Positions 8,568 to 18,545 of a stretch of 64,000 bases of DNA are shown piece after piece (within the stretch, counting starts at the first letter, position 1; each line of letters begins with the position of its first letter). Location: the NCBI GenBank assembly GCA_963722495.1, contig CAVRND010000001.1, forward strand, positions 62,001 through 126,000. Direction: 5' to 3'. The notes below the pieces were generated by a model, which was not told the DNA's origin, searched no databases, and was given only the letters and a program-made list of their open reading frames with translations. Made by a program: the position numbers and the translations under genes. The DNA is from Hyphomicrobium_A sp963722495 (GTDB lineage Bacteria; Pseudomonadota; Alphaproteobacteria; Rhizobiales; Hyphomicrobiaceae).

Positions 8568-11500
8568 CTATGGTCGCGTTCCCTGGCTGACGGTGGCCTT
8601 GCGATCGAGCTTGCCCCAGCCGACGAAGTGGCCCTTCGCCGCCGTGCTCACCGACTTCACCAGCACGTAGTAGAGAATCTGCCGATAGCCGAACCGTTGC
8701 AGCACCAGCCACCACAGAAGGCGCCAGTCCTCGCGCCGCTCGAATAGGAACGCGACGACGGCCGTGGCCAAGTCGACCAGCATGAAGATCGCATAATAGA
8801 ACAGCGTCACCTTGAGGTTCGTCGGATCGAACTGCGCGCCGTGCTGCATGTAGTCCAAACCGGCGGTGATCAGCTGAATGACGAGCAGCAGGTCGACGAA
8901 CGGCGAGATGATCCCGAGCAAAATCTGGAATAGCCAGGCCTGCGGAAGCGCGACGAGGCCGAGCGCGCCGTAGCGGGGCCGCAGCGTCACGTCGGCGTGC
9001 TTCCACAGACATTGCAGCGTGCCGTACGCCCATCTGAACCGCTGCTTGGCGAGGCCGGCCAGGGTATCGGGCGCTTCGGTCCACGCCACGGCATCGGCGT
9101 CGAAGATCGCCCTGTAGCCGGCCTTCTGGATGGCGATCGTCAGATCCTGGTCCTCGGCGAGCGTGTCGGTCGGAAACCCGCCGAGCTCGACCAGAGCCGA
9201 TCGGCGCCAAGCCCCCACGGCGCCGGGGACGACGGAGATGCAGTCCAGCGCCGCCAGCGCCCGACGCTCCAGGTTCTGCGCCGTGATGTATTCCAGCGCC
9301 TGCCATCGCGTCAGCAGATTGATGCGATTGCCGACCTTCGCGTTGCCGGCGACGGCGCCGATGCGCTTGTCGGTGAACCAGCGTGTCAGCTTGGCGATCG
9401 TATCGGGCTCGAAATGGGTGTCGGCGTCGAGCGCGACAACGACCTCGCCATGCGAGTTCTCGAGCCCGATGTTGGCGGCGCGCGCCTTGCCGCCGTTGAC
9501 CGTCGTGATGAGCGTCACGCGCGGATCATCGCCGAACCGCCGGCGCACGACATCGCTGGTGCCGTCGGTCGACCCGTCGTCGATGACGATCACCTCGATG
9601 TTGGCATGCTCGCTTTCGAGGATCTGCGTCACCGAGCCTTCGATCACCTTGGCCTCGTTGAAGGCGGGGATCAGAACCGTAACCGCAACCCCGTCGCTCG
9701 CCGAAAGCGGCGGCGGCGGCACAGCCTTGTAGCGGCTCCATAGGGCCAGCCCGCAAAGCGCCACGAGACGCGCCAGACCGAGGCCGATGGCGAGCAGGAA
9801 CAGCCAGTGCATCGTGGCCTGCAGCCAGCTCGCGGTTATGAAGACATACCAATTAACGACCGCCGTATGATCCTCGGGCGGAAGCTTCGGCATCACCTGA
9901 TCGAAGGTCCAGCCGGCCAACGCCGACACCGGCACGATCTCAAGACCCTTGGCGCGCAGGCCGTCGATGATGCGCGGCAGGGCAGCGACGGTCTGAGACC
10001 TGTCGCCGCCCGCATCGTGCAGCAGGACGACCTGGCCGCGCGTTTCAGGGTTGGTATCCGTCATGCGGTCGAGAACGCGCTTGACGATCAGGTCCGCCGG
10101 CGGTCCTTGCCAATCGTCGGGATCGACCCGCAGGCCGACGGTGGCGTAGCCGAGCGTCTGCGCCAGCTTGACGGGCTCGATCTCGTTCGGCGTCGTCGGC
10201 TCCGCATCGCCGAAGAACGGCGGCCGGAATAGCCGCATGGATCGGCCCGTCAGCGCCTCGACCAGGCGTTGCGTCGCGTTGATCTCGAGGCGTGCCACCT
10301 CGAGCGACTCCTCCCCGAGATTGGGATGCGTGAAGGTGTGATTGCCGATCTCATGGCCCTCGGCCAGCACGCGCTGGACAAGCCGCGGGTTGGTCTCGCC
10401 GTTCTCTCCGATGACGAAGAAGGTCGCCTTGACGCCCTTCTGCTTCAGGATATCTAGAATTTTCGGCGTCCAATCGGCGCTCGGACCATCATCGAACGTT
10501 AGCGCGACCTTGCCCGGCATCCAGCCGGAGCGGCGGATCACATACGAGGAGGGAATCTTCGTGAACGATTCCGAAGTGATGATCTGGTGCGCGCTGTCGG
10601 TATCGAACGTTCGGGCGCCGTTCGCCGGCTCGGCGGCAATCTTGAGGATCTCACCTTCGCCTTCGATGTCGATGTCGCTGCCCGGAACGATGGTCTTCAG
10701 GCCTTCGGGTATTGCGGCGTTGTACTGGCGGCCGAGCACGGACCACACCGAGGGATCCTCCGACCCCAGCCGCCACAGCGCATAGCCCGCGGGACGAAAC
10801 ACATCGGCGGCGCGGGTCTGGTTTTGTGCGGTTACGGCATCGAGGAACCAGACCTGATGCGTGCTGCCGTCGTCCTCCCGATAGTCGAAATGCGGGTTGA
10901 GCGTCTGCGGGTCGAAGACGATCTGCGCCTCGGATTCCTTCGACGTGAGGACCGTTTCCTGGAACGTCATATCGACCGCAGGCGGCTTTGCTCCCCAATC
11001 GTAGCCGTAGTTGCCGATGGCAACGATCGTGTGCGCCGGGTCCAGCTCCTTCATCCGGTGCGTCAGCTTGTCGACGAACCAGGACTGCGAAGCGATGGCT
11101 CCAGGGGCGCCCTCCTCGAAGTGCTCGTCGTAAGCCATGAGGATTTGATAATCGGTCGCCGAGGCGTAGCTGCGATAGTTCCAGTCGGAGTCGTCGAACG
11201 GCGCAGCGATGGCGACGATCCAACCGTGTGGCGCGAAGGCGGTGCGCAGCTCGCGCAAGAACATCAGAAAGTCCGCGTGCGCGTCCTTGGGGACTTCTTC
11301 GAAGTCGACGACAAGGCCCTGCGCGGCGTTGGCCGCGAGAAAGGTAACGATGCTGTCGATGCGCGCCTTGCGCTTGCCAGGATCGGCAAGCAGCCGCGCC
11401 AGACCCGGGCCGTCCCATTTGCCGTCGGTCGCGTTCTGCAGCATCGGCAGTACGCTGGGGCGTTGCTTCTGCTTGGCCAGGAGCTCGGTCGATTTCTCGT

Positions 11501-11990
11501 CGACGCCTGTCTTGAGCTCCAAGTCCGGGCCGGTGAGCTCGAGCCAGCTCGGCACCACCCAGTCGAGCTTCGGCAGCGCCATCACCAGCGAGGCGTAGCT
11601 GCTGTCGTCCCAGGTCACATAGAAGCCGATCGTCAACGGACGGCTTCTCGTATGGCCGCGCATGGCAAGGATCTGCCGCGGCGAGGCCTTCGGCATCGTC
11701 TGGTCGAGCGAGCCATTGGCGACCGCCGCAGAGCGTGAGCGCGCCGCATCGGCAAGGCGTTGCGCCGCCGGCAACAACTCACGGCGCTTGGCGATGTCTC
11801 CCGCGTTCGAGATGGGAGCCCGCTTGTGCGGCGGATCGAGCGGCAGCACCGAAACACTCGGAAAGAACAGCAGGCTGGAAACAAAGAGTAAGAGCACGAT
11901 GGTGCTGACGACGGACACGATGCGGCCGACGTGGCCGAGGATCAGCGACCGCCGTTTGGTGGGATCGAAAAAGACGGGATGACGTGTCAC
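8568..11990 (-). CDS. Trifunctional polysaccharide enzyme: GH18-like, CE4 deacetylase and GT2 synthase
   Basis: 1140 residues in one intact frame. N-terminal membrane anchor about 23-48; GH18-like barrel about 115-430 with VVDFEEV (E231/E232 region, chitinase-type catalytic strand); polysaccharide deacetylase about 490-690 with TFDDGP (498-503), HTFTHP (551-556) and RPPFF; membrane span about 712-750; GT2 processive synthase about 768-1000 with VIDDGSTDG, DADTH (855-859), EDQDL (946-950) and QRFRW (983-987); further membrane spans to the end. The order implies cytoplasmic polymerisation of an N-acetylglucosamine-like polymer, extrusion, then outside deacetylation and possible trimming. It is opposite a chitosanase. 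Exact polymer is inferred, not shown. Confidence 0.87.
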   Translation of the reverse strand: MTRHPVFFDPTKRRSLILGHVGRIVSVVSTIVLLLFVSSLLFFPSVSVLPLDPPHKRAPISNAGDIAKRRELLPAAQRLADAARSRSAAVANGSLDQTMPKASPRQILAMRGHTRSRPLTIGFYVTWDDSSYASLVMALPKLDWVVPSWLELTGPDLELKTGVDEKSTELLAKQKQRPSVLPMLQNATDGKWDGPGLARLLADPGKRKARIDSIVTFLAANAAQGLVVDFEEVPKDAHADFLMFLRELRTAFAPHGWIVAIAAPFDDSDWNYRSYASATDYQILMAYDEHFEEGAPGAIASQSWFVDKLTHRMKELDPAHTIVAIGNYGYDWGAKPPAVDMTFQETVLTSKESEAQIVFDPQTLNPHFDYREDDGSTHQVWFLDAVTAQNQTRAADVFRPAGYALWRLGSEDPSVWSVLGRQYNAAIPEGLKTIVPGSDIDIEGEGEILKIAAEPANGARTFDTDSAHQIITSESFTKIPSSYVIRRSGWMPGKVALTFDDGPSADWTPKILDILKQKGVKATFFVIGENGETNPRLVQRVLAEGHEIGNHTFTHPNLGEESLEVARLEINATQRLVEALTGRSMRLFRPPFFGDAEPTTPNEIEPVKLAQTLGYATVGLRVDPDDWQGPPADLIVKRVLDRMTDTNPETRGQVVLLHDAGGDRSQTVAALPRIIDGLRAKGLEIVPVSALAGWTFDQVMPKLPPEDHTAVVNWYVFITASWLQATMHWLFLLAIGLGLARLVALCGLALWSRYKAVPPPPLSASDGVAVTVLIPAFNEAKVIEGSVTQILESEHANIEVIVIDDGSTDGTSDVVRRRFGDDPRVTLITTVNGGKARAANIGLENSHGEVVVALDADTHFEPDTIAKLTRWFTDKRIGAVAGNAKVGNRINLLTRWQALEYITAQNLERRALAALDCISVVPGAVGAWRRSALVELGGFPTDTLAEDQDLTIAIQKAGYRAIFDADAVAWTEAPDTLAGLAKQRFRWAYGTLQCLWKHADVTLRPRYGALGLVALPQAWLFQILLGIISPFVDLLLVIQLITAGLDYMQHGAQFDPTNLKVTLFYYAIFMLVDLATAVVAFLFERREDWRLLWWLVLQRFGYRQILYYVLVKSVSTAAKGHFVGWGKLDRKATVSQGTRP

Positions 11991-12133
11991 GAGTTCAACC
12001 TTGAAGGGGGCGAGGAACTGTGGCCGCCCGATGGGGCGATGACTAGGCTCGAAGTTCCAATAGGAGCTGTTGCCTACACGTAAGGGTCTGAAGTCGGTGT
12101 TTACACTGAGGGCAGGGCGCCCCCAAGGCAGTT

Positions 12134-15100
12134 CTACCGCGGCAATTCCGACGGTGAGGGGAGCGCGGGCGACGGCGTACGCGACGTCAGCCCGGTTAGG
12201 AAACTCGATAGATGGTCGAGGTAAATGTAGATAACCGGCGTCGTGAACAGCGTAAGCACCTGGCTAACGAGAAGCCCACCGACCATCGCGTACCCTAAGG
12301 GTTGGCGGATTTCGGCACCCGTGCCGGCGCCGAGCATCAACGGCACGCCCCCGAGCAGGGCCGCCATCGTCGTCATCATGATCGGACGAAAGCGCAGCAG
12401 CGAAGCCTTGCGGATGGCTTCCTCCGGCGACAGATGCTCCGCCTGCTCGGCGTGAATGGCAAAGTCGACGAGCATGATGCCGTTCTTCTTCACGATGCCG
12501 ATGAGCAGAATGACGCCGATCATGGCAACGAGGCTGAAGTCGTAGCCGAACGCCATCAGCGTCGCGAGGGCGCCGGCGCCCGCCGAGGGCAGCGTCGACA
12601 GAATGGTGATCGGGTGGATGTAGCTCTCGTACAGGATACCGAGGATGAGGTAGACGACGACCAGCGCCGCGCCGATGAGCAGCGGCACGCTGCTGAGCGA
12701 ATCCTGGAACGCTTGCGCGTTGCCTTGATAGCTCGTGCGCAGCGAGGCCGGCAGTTCCAGCTGGCGCTCCGCCGCCTGGATGGCCTGGGTCGCCGTTCCG
12801 AGCGAGACGCCCTGCGCGAGATTGAAGCTGATGGTCACCGCCGGGAACTGACCCTGATGGCTGATCGATAGCGGCTTGGTCTCGCGCGTCGTCCACTTGG
12901 AGAATGTGGCGAGCGGTACCAGCTGCCCCGTCGACGGCGAGCGGATGTAGATCTTGTCGAGGCTGGCGGGATCGCCCTGCACCTCGGGCAACACCTCCAT
13001 GACGACGTGGTAGCTGTTCTGCTGGGTGAAATACTGCGCGATCTGCCGCTGCCCGAAGGCGTCGTAGAGCGTGTCGTCGATGGCCTGCGGCGTGAGGCCG
13101 AAGCGCGCCGCCTGGTCGCGATTGATATCGACGGTCAGCGTCGTCCCCGCCATCTGCTGGTCGGTCGCCACGTCGCGCAACTCGGGCAGCGTCTTGAGCT
13201 TGTCGAGGATCTTCGGCGCCAAGGCGTTCAGCTCGTCGAGATTGGCGTCCTGCAGCGTGTACTGGAATTGCGTGCGCGACGATCGCCCGCCGACGTTGAC
13301 ATCCTGCGCCGCCTGCAGAAACAGCTTGGCGCCCTCGATCTTGTCGAGCTTGGGGCGCAGCCGCGAGATGATCTCGCTGGCCGAGGCGTCGCGCTGATCC
13401 TTCGGCTTCAACGTGATGTACATGCGGCCATTGTTGATCGAAGAGGACGAGCCGCCGGCGCCGATCGCCATGGCGATGGTCGCGACGCCGGGATCGGCAG
13501 CGACTACGTCGCCGAGCGCCTCCTGCAGGCGCATCATCTCGGCGTACGAGATGTCCTGCGCGGCCTCCGAAACGCCAGAGATGAGCCCGGTGTCCTGCTG
13601 CGGGAAGAAGCCCTTCGGAATAGCGACGAAGAGATATCCCGTGCCGATCAGCGTGGCGAAAAACACCATCAGCGTCGCGAAGCGGTGGCGCAGGACGATG
13701 TCGAGGCACCAGGCGTAGCCGGCCAGCAGCTTGTCGAACCCACGCTCGGTGAATTGATACAGCCGGCCGTGCCTCTCTTCCTTCTCGCTCTTCAAGAAGC
13801 GCGACGCCATCATGGGCGTCAGCGTCAGGGCGACGAAGGCCGAAACGACGATGGTCATGGTCACGGTGACGGCGAATTCGCGGAACAGCCGGCCGATGAT
13901 GCCGCCCATCAGCAGCAGGGGGATGAACACGGCGATCAGCGAGATGCTGATCGACATGATGGTGAAGCCGATCTCGCCGGCGCCCTTGATCGAGGCGTCC
14001 ATGACCGACAGGCCATCCTCGACGTGGCGCACGATGTTCTCGAGCATGACGATGGCGTCGTCGACCACGAAGCCGACCGAAATGGTCAGCGCCATCAGGG
14101 ATAGGTTGTCGAGGCTGTAGCCGGCCAGATACATCAGCGCGCAGGCGCCGAGCAGCGATAGCGGCACCGTTACGCTGGGGATCACCGTCGCCCAGAAGCT
14201 GCGCAGAAACACGAAGATGACGCCGACGACGAGGGCGATGGTCAGCAGCAGCGTGAACTCGACATCCTCGACCGAGGCGCGGATCGTCTGCGTGCGATCG
14301 CTCAGAATGTCGACGTGAATGGCGGGCGGCATGGCGGCGCGCAGCTGCGGCAGCTCGGCCTTGATGGCATCGACGGTATCGATGACGTTGGCGCCCGGCT
14401 GCTTGAAGACGACGAGAAACACGCCGCGCTTGCCGGTCGCCCATGCCGCCTTCTTGGCGTCCTCGGGGCCGGGCACGGCCGTGCCGATATCGCGGACACG
14501 CACGGGCGCGCCGTTGCGGTAGGCGACGATCACGTCGTTCCAGGCATCCGGGCTGGTGAGCTGGTCGTTGGTGTAGATGGTGAAGCTGCGCGTGGCGCCG
14601 TCGACGTTGCCCTTAGGCTGGTTGACCGTCGTGATCGACAGCGGCAGGCGCACCTCTTCCAGCGACAAGCCGCGGGCATAGAGCTTGGCCGGATCGAGCT
14701 GGATGCGGATCGCCGGCTTCTGCTCGCCGCCGATCGACACCTGGCCGACGCCCGAGAGCTGGCTGATCTGCTGCGCGAGCTTGGTGTCGGCGTTGTCGTC
14801 GACGTCAGTGATCGGCATCGAATCCGAGACCACCGACAGGATCATGATCGGGGAATCGGCCGGGTTCACCTTGCGATAGGTCGGTGGCGAGGGCAGATCC
14901 TGCGGGAGCTGGCCGCCGGCGGCATTGATCGCCGCCTGGATGTCGTTGGCGGCGGCATCGATGTTGCGGTCGAGATCGAATTGAACGGCAATGGTCGTCA
15001 CGCCTAGCCCGCTGGTCGATGTCATCTGCGAGACGCTGGGGATCTGCGCGAACTGGCGCTCGAGCGGCTGCGCAACGCTCGAGGCCATCGTCTCCGGGCT

Positions 15101-15262
15101 GGCACCGGGAAGCGCCGCCGACACTTGGATGGTCGGAAAGTCGACTTGCGGCAGCGGCGCGACGGGCAGCTTTGAGAAGGCGATGAGCCCGACGAACAGA
15201 ATGCCGACCATGATCAACGAGGTCGCGATGGGATAGCGGATGAAGGGCACAGACATGTTCAT
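12134..15262 (-). CDS. RND efflux transporter, MdtB/MdtC-like inner-membrane pump
   Basis: 1042 residues, full RND length. The N-terminus (MSVPFIRYPIATSLIMVGI, then LPVAPLPQVDFPTI) and the periplasmic docking/porter domains match the MdtBC/MuxBC branch of hydrophobe/amphiphile exporters. The proton-relay aspartates lie in TM4 (GFVVDDAIV, D401-D402), and twelve membrane spans in two repeated halves can be seen (second half from about FATLMVFFATLIGTGYL). It pumps drugs or other amphiphiles from periplasm and membrane to the outside with the adaptor encoded just upstream and an outer-membrane channel not encoded here. As the sequence stands, the adaptor frame runs into this gene without a stop; a hidden indel is likely. 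Confidence 0.9.
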   Translation of the reverse strand: MNMSVPFIRYPIATSLIMVGILFVGLIAFSKLPVAPLPQVDFPTIQVSAALPGASPETMASSVAQPLERQFAQIPSVSQMTSTSGLGVTTIAVQFDLDRNIDAAANDIQAAINAAGGQLPQDLPSPPTYRKVNPADSPIMILSVVSDSMPITDVDDNADTKLAQQISQLSGVGQVSIGGEQKPAIRIQLDPAKLYARGLSLEEVRLPLSITTVNQPKGNVDGATRSFTIYTNDQLTSPDAWNDVIVAYRNGAPVRVRDIGTAVPGPEDAKKAAWATGKRGVFLVVFKQPGANVIDTVDAIKAELPQLRAAMPPAIHVDILSDRTQTIRASVEDVEFTLLLTIALVVGVIFVFLRSFWATVIPSVTVPLSLLGACALMYLAGYSLDNLSLMALTISVGFVVDDAIVMLENIVRHVEDGLSVMDASIKGAGEIGFTIMSISISLIAVFIPLLLMGGIIGRLFREFAVTVTMTIVVSAFVALTLTPMMASRFLKSEKEERHGRLYQFTERGFDKLLAGYAWCLDIVLRHRFATLMVFFATLIGTGYLFVAIPKGFFPQQDTGLISGVSEAAQDISYAEMMRLQEALGDVVAADPGVATIAMAIGAGGSSSSINNGRMYITLKPKDQRDASASEIISRLRPKLDKIEGAKLFLQAAQDVNVGGRSSRTQFQYTLQDANLDELNALAPKILDKLKTLPELRDVATDQQMAGTTLTVDINRDQAARFGLTPQAIDDTLYDAFGQRQIAQYFTQQNSYHVVMEVLPEVQGDPASLDKIYIRSPSTGQLVPLATFSKWTTRETKPLSISHQGQFPAVTISFNLAQGVSLGTATQAIQAAERQLELPASLRTSYQGNAQAFQDSLSSVPLLIGAALVVVYLILGILYESYIHPITILSTLPSAGAGALATLMAFGYDFSLVAMIGVILLIGIVKKNGIMLVDFAIHAEQAEHLSPEEAIRKASLLRFRPIMMTTMAALLGGVPLMLGAGTGAEIRQPLGYAMVGGLLVSQVLTLFTTPVIYIYLDHLSSFLTGLTSRTPSPALPSPSELPR

Positions 15263-16484
15263 GGCTGCATGCACCCCTGTCGAGGCGGTCGCGTGCCGCT
15301 CGCCGCCAGCGCCCTCGTCGCCGTGACGGATGTCGACCGGAGCGCCGGGTTGCAGGCGGTAGTAGCCGGACGTCACCACGCGCTCGCCCGGCTGGAGACC
15401 TTGCGTGATTACGGCGTGGCCATCCTCGATAGCGTCGACCACAAGCTTACGCATCTCGGCCTTGCCGTCCTTGCCGATGACATACGCGAAAAGCCCGTCG
15501 GGGCCGCGCTGCACGGCGCCGTCCGGCACCACCACCACGCCATGCAATGTCTCGATGAGCAGGCGCGTCGCGACCGTCAGCGCCGGCCAGAGCTTGTGAT
15601 CCTTGTTGGCGAACTCAGCCTTAAGACGAATGGTACCGGTCGTGGCGTCCACCTGGTTATCGACCAGCGCCAGCGTGCCTTTGTCGAGCTCCATCTTGCC
15701 GTCGGACGTGTAGGCGACGACCGGCAGCGGCCCCGACTTCAGAGCTTGGTTGATGCGCGGCAGCTGCTCTTCGGGCGGCCGTGAAGATGACCGCGATGGG
15801 CTCGATCTGCGCGATGGCGGCGACCCCAGTCATATCGCTCGCATGAACGATGTTGCCTTGGTCGACGAGCCGGAAGCCGATGCGGCCGGTGAGCGGCGAG
15901 GCAATGGTCGTGTAGCCGAGCTGCACGCGCGCATTGTCGATGACGCCTTGATCGCTTTTGATCTGCGCCTCCTGCTGCTGCACCAGCGCGCGCTGCGTGT
16001 CGATCTGCTGCTGGGTAACCGCCAAGGTGCCGACCGTCGTGTAGCGCACGAGGTCGCGCTTGCTGTTGGCGAGCAGTGATTCATCGAGCGTCTTCTTGGC
16101 CAGCGCCTGATCGAGCGAGGCCTGGAACGGGCGCGGATCTATCTGCAGCAGGAGCTCGCCCTTCTTGACTGTCTCGCCTTCCTTGAAGTTGACCTTGTCG
16201 ATCTGGCCATCAACGCGGGTGCGTATGGTAACGGTGTTCCACGCCTGGGCGACGCCGAGCCCATTGAGGTAGACGGGAAAATCCTCGCGTGTGGAGGTAG
16301 CCACGTCGACGGGGACGCGCGCGGGCGCGGCCGTCGCTTTGGGGGGGGTCGCATGCGGCAGGCTCTGGTACCAATGCGACGCGCCAAGAGCCGCGGCCGC
16401 CAAGACAAGCAGCCACAGCGTCCACGTCACGAAGCGACGCAGTTTCGACCTCGCGGGCGGAGGCGGCTCGGTTTTCTGCAGCAT
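15263..16484 (-). CDS. RND efflux periplasmic adaptor, membrane fusion protein (frameshifted)
   Basis: Partner of the downstream RND pump. An N-terminal membrane anchor (WTLWLLVLAAAALGASHWY) is followed by lipoyl/biotinyl half motifs (NGLGVAQAWNTVTIRTRV), an alpha-helical hairpin (ALAKKTLDESLLANSKRDL, QQQEAQIKSD), then beta-barrel sequences (GRIGFRLVDQGNIVHASD, DATTGTIRLKAEF). The frame moves by +1 near 15778, where an inserted G splits a run of C (T-A-P-E-E region). A second hidden insertion near 15250 would restore an ending S-T-G-V-Q-Q-P and a TGA overlapping the pump ATG. The start is preceded by a small hairpin (CCGCC-N5-GGCGG, 16492-16506) that could cover the ribosome site. Confidence 0.83.
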
Positions 16485-16840
16485 CTGTTAACCGCCTTCT
16501 TGGCGGGTGGGCCGTCGGCGCGAACGTATGCCGGCACTGGTCGACGCCAGCCGTGCGCACGGGCGGATCGGGGGGCGTCAATGCGCTAAACGCCGGTCTG
16601 CGCCCGATCCGTCGCCCATCGGTCCTGCTTCAGGCGCGGCGGACCGCCACGGTCGCCTCAGGTGGCGTCTGGCCGGCCGCGTTCGTTGCACAATTCGGAA
16701 CTCCGCCGCGGATTAGTTCCCGCCGGCACTCCGGCCGATTGATCGACCCTGCTCGCCGATGCTAGCTGCCGCGTGTCGTCGTGCCGCGCGCATGACAAGT
16801 GCTGCCACGCATCGCCAATCCATCCTCAAAGGGGCTGCCG
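16485..16840. other. Intergenic region between divergent efflux operon and SRPBCC gene
   Basis: About 356 bp upstream of both the efflux operon and the SRPBCC gene. It is GC-rich and holds no convincing gene; short open frames on the plus strand lack family features and ribosome sites. No regulator gene of the TetR or LysR type is present here, so the pump's regulation cannot be read from this window. Confidence 0.4.
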
Positions 16841-17374
16841 TTGAACCGCATCGCCGCTGCCATCATCCTCGCCGCTCTACTGCCCGCGCTCGCGTCCGCA
16901 CATGGTCCCAGCCGCAAGAAAGAGGTCACCACCATCGAGATCAATGCCCCCGCCGACAAGGTCTGGGAGGTGGTCGGCAACTATCGCGACATGAGCTGGC
17001 ATCCAGCCATCGCCAGCGCCGAGGTGACGCCGGGCGAGTACAAGAAGGAAGTCACCAAGCGCAAGTTGACGTTCAAGTCGGGCGCCGTGTTCACCGACAC
17101 GCTAACCCGCTACGACCCCGCTACGCGCACCATCGCCTTTCTCACCAACGACGAGGACCTGAAGACCCTGCCGGTCGAAGGGTACTCGTCGACGTTCACG
17201 GTGACGGATGACGCCGGCAAGTCGAAGGTCGAGTGGAAGGGCGCCTTCTATCGCGGCTACATGAACAACGACCCACCGCCGGAGCTGTCGGACGAGGCCG
17301 CGCAAAAGGCCGTCGCTGCCTTTCAGAAGGAAGGTCTCGCCGCACTCAAGGCCAAGCTGGAAGGCGGCAAGTGA
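16841..17374 (+). CDS. Secreted SRPBCC-superfamily protein (START-like fold)
   Basis: 177 residues with a signal peptide (RIAAAIILAALLPALASAHG) and one SRPBCC domain beginning TTIEINAPADKVWEVVGNYRDM. Such helix-grip domains bind hydrophobic ligands. TTG 16841 is taken as start because AAAGGGG lies 8 bp upstream and the signal peptide then begins normally; a GTG 42 bp earlier is in frame but has no ribosome site. The stop overlaps the start of the next gene (GTGA), so the two are translated together. Similar secreted SRPBCC and YVTN-propeller pairs are seen near PQQ-dehydrogenase and cytochrome genes of methylotrophs, but the function is unknown. Confidence 0.75.
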   Translation: MNRIAAAIILAALLPALASAHGPSRKKEVTTIEINAPADKVWEVVGNYRDMSWHPAIASAEVTPGEYKKEVTKRKLTFKSGAVFTDTLTRYDPATRTIAFLTNDEDLKTLPVEGYSSTFTVTDDAGKSKVEWKGAFYRGYMNNDPPPELSDEAAQKAVAAFQKEGLAALKAKLEGGK

Positions 17375-18351
17375 GCGCGAGACCGCGCTCGCGCGGACCA
17401 AGATCGCACCATGGCTCGCGTGCGTTCGTCGCCTTGCTCCTCGCCACGCTCGCGATGAACGTGCATGCGGGTGAGCGCGAAGCCTTCGTCACCAATCAGC
17501 TTGCCAACACGATCGGGGTTGTCGACCTCGCGGCCATGAAGCAGACCGTCGCGATCGCGGTCACAGGTGCTCCGGCCGGCCTTGCCATGTCGCCAAACGG
17601 CGACTTCGCCTATGTGACGGCGCCGGACGGCAAGGAGCTCATCGCCATCGACGCCGGGAAGCGCGCCATCGCCTGGCGATTGAGCGTCGGCGCGGGACCG
17701 CTCGGGATTGCCGTCAATCCTCAGACGGGCATCGTCTACGTCGCCAACTGGTACGGCGACGAGATCGTGGCGGTCGACGCGGACAAGCGCGCCATCGTCT
17801 CGCGCGTCAAGGTCGGACGCGCACCGTCGGGTCTTGCCGTGACGCCGGACGGAGCGCTGTTGTTGTCGGCAGACCGCGAGAGCGATGCCATAAGCCTCAT
17901 CGACACCAAGACCATGCAGCGCATCGGTGAGGTAAAGGTGGGAACGCACCCGTTCGGCCTTGCAATCGAGCCGGACGGCAAGCGGGCCTACGTCGCCAAC
18001 GTCGTCAGCAACGACGTGTCGATCGTCGATCTCGCCACGCGTAAGGTGACGGCCACGCTGCCCGTCGGAGCGCGCCCCTATGGCGTCGCCTTCGCCGGCG
18101 GCAAGTCGTTCGTCACCAACCAAGGTTCGGGCTCCGTCAGCATTTTCGGCATCGCCGATCTGAAGCTCGTCACCACCATTCGCGTGGGCGACTACCCGGA
18201 GGGAATCGCGGCAACCGCGGACGGCAGCGCCATCTACGTCGCCTGTTGGGCGGACAACACCCTCGTGCGCATCGATGCGGCGACGCTAGCCGTAACTGGC
18301 AAGGCCGATGTCGGCGACGGCCCGCGCGCCTTCGGAAAATTCCTGCGCTGA
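17371..18351 (+). CDS. Secreted YVTN/YncE-type beta-propeller protein
   Basis: 326 residues: an export signal (AFVALLLATLAMNVHAG) then about seven 40-residue blades with repeated patterns such as AYVTAPDGKELIAID, VYVANWYGDEIVAVD and AYVANVVSNDVSIVD. This is the YncE/surface-layer propeller family, which acts as a periplasmic binding platform; no catalytic residues are recognisable. The GTG start lies within GTGA overlapping the stop of the SRPBCC gene, showing translational coupling and suggesting a joint role. Confidence 0.8.
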   Translation: MSARPRSRGPRSHHGSRAFVALLLATLAMNVHAGEREAFVTNQLANTIGVVDLAAMKQTVAIAVTGAPAGLAMSPNGDFAYVTAPDGKELIAIDAGKRAIAWRLSVGAGPLGIAVNPQTGIVYVANWYGDEIVAVDADKRAIVSRVKVGRAPSGLAVTPDGALLLSADRESDAISLIDTKTMQRIGEVKVGTHPFGLAIEPDGKRAYVANVVSNDVSIVDLATRKVTATLPVGARPYGVAFAGGKSFVTNQGSGSVSIFGIADLKLVTTIRVGDYPEGIAATADGSAIYVACWADNTLVRIDAATLAVTGKADVGDGPRAFGKFLR

Positions 18352-18545
18352 TACGGGGACTTCGCCCCGGCGCCGGACCCGGGCAGTCGCAAAACAGCTT
18401 CGCCGCCGCGCAATTCCTTAGGATACTCCCCTTAGTTCGCACTTCACTGTAAGGTCGTCGAAGCGTTCGCACCGGTCGCCCACGGCGCCTGTCCGATTTT
18501 CATTACGTGCGTATTCGCCAGCTCATTTCTAAGGGGGGGTGCACC

